A stretch of 64,000 nucleotides of DNA, taken from Haematobia irritans. Its lineage: Eukaryota > Arthropoda > Insecta > Diptera > Muscidae. The first letter of the stretch is position 1; every line of letters begins with the position of its first letter. A program made the translations under genes and the position numbers. The notes under the pieces are model-generated. The model was not told where the DNA came from. It worked only from the letters and a program-made list of their open reading frames with translations, and ran no database searches. The stretch lies in NCBI RefSeq assembly GCF_050003625.1, contig NC_134397.1, positions 147,869,526 to 147,933,525 of the forward strand, given 5' to 3'. Of the stretch, positions 60,790 to 64,000 are shown in pieces.

Positions 60790-61340
60790 CGCTTAGTTTA
60801 GGAGATATGGGCAAAAAAAGTTTTTCCTATAAAAAATTCAATTTTTTTTAGGTTTTGGGTGAATTTTTCAATTTTTTGGGGGTGGTCACGAATTAAAGTC
60901 CTTTTCGCTCTAGAACGCATATTTAAGGAGATATGGGCAAAAGAAGTTTTTCATATAAAAATTTCAATTTTTTTAGGTTTTGGGTGAATTTTTCAATTTT
61001 TTGGGGGTGGTCACGAATTAAAGTCCTTTTCGCTCTAGGACGCATATTTAAGGAGATATGGGCAAAAGAAGTTTTTCATATAAAAATTTCAATTTTTTTA
61101 GGTTTTGGGTGGATTTTTCAATTTTTTGGGGGTGGTCACGAATTAAAGTCCTTTTCGCTCTAGGACGCTTAGTTTAGGAGATATGGGCAAAAGAAGTTTT
61201 TCGTATAAAAATTTCAATTTTTTTAGGTTTTGGGTGGATTTTTCAATTTTTTGGGGGTGGTGACGAATTAAAGTCCTTTTCGCTCTAGGACGCATATTTA
61301 AGGAGATATGGGCAAAAGAAGTTTTTCATATAAAAATTTC
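60790..61340 (+). repeat. 2.05-kb-offset duplicated segment, copy 2
   Basis: This is the partner of 58740-59290. It follows immediately on the 3.43-kb-offset segment, so 59.57-61.34 kb is a composite of at least two source regions. Confidence 0.85.
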
Positions 61341-62379
61341 AATTTTTTTAGGTTTTGGGTGGATTTTTCAATTTTTTTGGGGTGGTCACGAATTAAAGTC
61401 CTTTTCGCTCTAGGACGCATATTTAAGGAGATATGGGCAAAAGAAGTTTTTCATATAAAAATTTCAATTTTTTTAGGTTTTGGGTGGATTTGTCAATTTT
61501 TTGGGGGTGGTCACGAATTAAAGTCCTTTTCGCTCTAGGACGCATATTTAAGGAGATATGGGCAAAAGAAGTTTTTCATATAAAAATTTCAATTATTTTA
61601 GGTTTTGGGTGAATTTTTCAATTTTTTGGGGGGTGGTCACGAATTAAAGTCCTTTTCGCTCTAGGACGCATATTTAAGGAGATATGGGCAAAAGAAGTTT
61701 TTCATATAAAAATTTCAATTTTTTTAGGTTTTGGGTGGATTTTTCAATTTTTTGGGGGTGGTCACGAATTAAAGTCCTTTTCGCTCTAGGACGCATATTT
61801 AAGGAGATATGGGCAAAAGAAGTTTTTCATATAAAAATTCCAATTTTTTAGGTTTTGGGTGAATTTTTCAATTTTTTGGGGGTGGTCACGAATTAAAGTC
61901 CTTTTCGCTCTAGGACGCATATTTAAGGAGATACGGGCAAAAGAAGTTTTTCATACAAAAATTTCAATTATTTTAGGTTTTGGGTGGATTTTTCAATTTT
62001 TTGGGGTGGTCACGAATTAAAGTCCTTTTCGCACTAGGACGCATATTTAAGGAGATATGGGCAAAAGAAGTTTTTCATATAAAAATGTCAATTATTTTAG
62101 GTTGTGGGTGAATTTTTCAATTTTTTGGGGGTGGTCACGAATTAAAGTCCTTTTCGCTCTAGGACGCTTAGTTTAGGAGATATGGGCAAAAGAAGTTTTT
62201 CATATAAAAATTTCATTTTTTTTAGGTTTTGGGTGAATTTTTCAATTTTTTGGGGGTGGTCACGAATTAAAGTCCTTTTCGCTCTAGGACGTATATTTAA
62301 GGAGATATGGGCAAAAGAAGTTTTTCATATAAAAATTTCAATTTTTTTAGGTTTTGGGTGGATTTTTCAATTTTTTGGG
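61341..62379 (+). repeat. Ordinary satellite monomers
   Basis: These are near-consensus monomers with scattered single changes: GATTTGTCAATT at about 61489, GGGGGGTGG at about 61628, GAGATACGGGC at about 61930, CGCACTAGG at about 62031, and GACGTATATTT at about 62288. No truncated unit, gene or other element was seen. Confidence 0.8.
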
Positions 62380-62700
62380 GTGGTCACGAATTAAAGTCCT
62401 TTTCGCTCTAGGAAGCATATTTAAGGAGATATGGGCAAAAGAAATTTTTCATATAAAAATTTCAATTTTTTTAGGTCTTGGGTGAATTTTTCAATTTTTT
62501 GGGGGTGGTCACGAATTAAAGTCCTTTTCGCTCTAGGACGCATATTTAAGGAGATATGGGCAAAAGAAGTTTTTCATATAAAAATTTAATTTTTTTTAGG
62601 TTTTGGGTGAATTTTTCAATTTTTTGGGGTGGTCACGAATTAAAGTCCTTTTCGCTCTAGGACGCATATTTAAGGAGATATGGGCAAAAGAAGTTTTTCA
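62380..62700 (+). repeat. 913-bp-offset duplicated segment, copy 1
   Basis: CTAGGAAGC with AAAGAAATTTTTC, TTAGGTCTTGGG and then ATTTAATTTTTTTTAGG recur at an exact offset of 913 bp (62413 and 63326). Copy 1 continues into a TATACAAATTTC monomer, copy 2 into CATACAAAAATTTC. Confidence 0.85.
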
Positions 62701-62880
62701 TATACAAATTTCAATTTTTTTAGGTTTTGGGTGGATTTTTCAATTTTTTTGGGGTGGTCACGAATTAAAGTCCTTTTCGCTCTAGGACGCATATTTAAGG
62801 AGATATGGGCAAAAGAAGTTTTTCATATAAAAATTTCAATTTTTTTAGGTTTTGGGTGGATTTTTCAATTTTTTGGGGGT

Positions 62881-62930
62881 GGTCACGAATTAAAGTCCTT
62901 TTCGCTCTAGGACGCTTAGTGGTCACGAAT
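62881..62930 (+). repeat. Truncated unit of 40 bp: CTTAGTG joined to GTCACG
   Basis: A 40-bp remnant (62881-62920) holds GGTCACGAATT to CGCTTAGT and is joined to the next GGTCACG. The shared bases at the joint are GTGG or shorter. It is seen once, and is similar in kind to the 51-bp half-monomer but with a different cut site. Confidence 0.87.
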
Positions 62931-63292
62931 TAAAGTCCTTTTCGCTCTAGGACGCATATTTAAGGAGATATGGGCAAAAGAAGTTTTTCATATACAAATT
63001 TAAATTTTTTTAGGTTTTGGGTGGATTTTTCAATTTTTTGGGGGTGGTCACGAATTAAAGTCCTTTTCGCTCTAGGACGCTTAGTTTAGGAGATATGGGC
63101 AAAAGAAATTTTTCATATAAAAATTTCAATTTTTTGAGGTTTTGGGTGAATTTTTCAATTTTTTGGGGGTGGCCACGAATTAAAGTCCTTTTCGCTCTAG
63201 GACGCATATTTAAGGAGATATGGGCAAAAGAAGTTTTTCGTACAAAAATTTCAATTTTTTTTGGTTTTGGGTGGATTTTTCAATTTTTTGGG

Positions 63293-63613
63293 GTGGTCAC
63301 GAATTAAAGTCCTTTTCGCTCTAGGAAGCATATTTAAGGAGATATGGGCAAAAGAAATTTTTCATATAAAAATTTCAATTTTTTTAGGTCTTGGGTGAAT
63401 TTTTCAATTTTTTGGGGGTGGTCACGAATTAAAGTCCTTTTCGCTCTAGGACGCATATTTAAGGAGATATGGGCAAAAGAAGTTTTTCATATAAAAATTT
63501 AATTTTTTTTAGGTTTTGGGTGAATTTTTCAATTTTTTGGGGTGGTCACGAATTAAAGTCCTTTTCGCTCTAGGACGCATATTTAAGGAGATATGGGCAA
63601 AAGAAGTTTTTCA
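63293..63613 (+). repeat. 913-bp-offset duplicated segment, copy 2
   Basis: This is the partner of 62380-62700. To its right, CATACAAAA with GGATTATTCAATT and TTTTTTGGGTGGTC (about 63613-63670) matches 56.40-56.46 and 59.83-59.89 kb, so the array here reuses older segments. The array continues past the window end at 64000. Confidence 0.85.
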
Positions 63614-64000
63614 TACAAAAATTTCAATTTTTTTAGGTTTTGGGTGGATTATTCAATTTTTTGGGTGGTCACGAATTAAAGTCCTTTTCGCTCTAGGACG
63701 CATATTTAAGGAGATATGGGCAAAAGAAGTTTTTCATATAAAAATTTCAATTATTTTAGGTTTTGGGTGAATTTTTCAATTTTTTGGGGGTGGTCACGAA
63801 TTAAAGTCCTTTTCGCTCTAGGACGCATATTTAAGGAGATATGGGCAAAAGAAGTTTTTCATATAAAAATTTCAATTTTTTTAGGTTTTGGGTGAATTTT
63901 TCAATTTTTTGGGGTGGTCACGAATTAAAGTCCTTTTCGCTCTAGGACGCTTAGTTTAGGAGATATGGGCAAAAGAAGTTTTTCATATAAAAATTTCATT

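Larger units (their letters stand above)
1..64000 (+). repeat. Satellite DNA array, ~125-bp monomer, head to tail
   Basis: The sequence is a continuous tandem repeat from first to last base. Landmarks such as GGTCACGAATTAAAG, CGCTCTAGGACGC and GATATGGGCAAAAGAAG recur every 124-127 bp (for example GATATGGGCA at 61, 186 and 310). All copies are in one orientation; I saw no inverted monomer. Variation is mostly homopolymer length in the T tracts (5-9) and the G tract (3-6), plus point changes. A minority of monomers carry internal deletions. No transposon, gene or unique spacer interrupts it, and neither array edge is present. Purity, length and higher-order structure are typical of eukaryotic centromeric, pericentromeric or subtelomeric satellites. 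The family was not recognised, and the location on the chromosome is inference. Confidence 0.97.

Noticed and set aside
1..64000. CRISPR array
   Set aside because: The repeats are contiguous 125-bp units without unique spacers. What varies between units is tract length and point changes, not spacer sequence.

Overview
The whole 64 kb window is one uninterrupted, head-to-tail satellite DNA array. The repeat unit is about 125 bp (a perfect consensus copy is 2115-2239) and there are roughly 510 copies, all in the same orientation. I find no convincing protein-coding gene, no tRNA or rRNA gene, no CRISPR array, no transposon and no unique sequence. The array runs off both ends of the window. The consensus is AT-rich (about 33% GC by hand count) and strand-asymmetric: about 40% T, 27% A, 22% G and 10% C on the + strand. 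An array this long and pure, with higher-order structure, indicates nuclear DNA of a eukaryote, probably a centromeric, pericentromeric, knob-like or subtelomeric heterochromatin block. I do not recognise the monomer family and cannot name the organism. A degenerate plant-type telomere-like motif inside the monomer is only a weak hint.

Layout, judged from shared private variants and shared truncated monomers. (1) About 1-13.9 kb: a higher-order repeat of 10 monomers (about 1.25 kb, with 11-monomer versions of about 1.37 kb), interrupted by four copies of a 1.05-1.5 kb block that carries a distinctive 18-bp deletion monomer. (2) About 13.6-21.9 kb: two copies of a 4.19 kb segment back to back. 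(3) About 22.85-29.14 kb: two copies of a 3.18 kb segment back to back. (4) About 29.1-40 kb: a mosaic of shorter shared segments, with offsets 1976, 924, 2901 and 626 bp. (5) About 40.15-45.35 kb: two copies of a 2.59 kb segment. (6) About 45.64-48.38 kb: two copies of a 1.35 kb segment. (7) About 49.46-54.71 kb: two copies of a 2.7 kb segment, the second lacking one monomer. (8) About 55-64 kb: further pairs with offsets 3431, 2050 and 913 bp.

There is no gene content to work together. What can be read is the history of the array. Internal deletions inside monomers mostly have 2-6 bp of microhomology at the junction, or occur between two internal sub-repeats. They were then copied to new sites by kilobase-scale tandem duplications. 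Each truncated-monomer class is confined to its own zone of the window, as expected from local amplification. The monomer has two halves: a GC-richer half (consensus 1-60) with small dyads, and a T-tract half (64-119) whose tracts recur about every 10 bp and predict a static DNA bend. Segment boundaries were read by eye and are good to roughly 60 bp. All statements about identity are qualitative.
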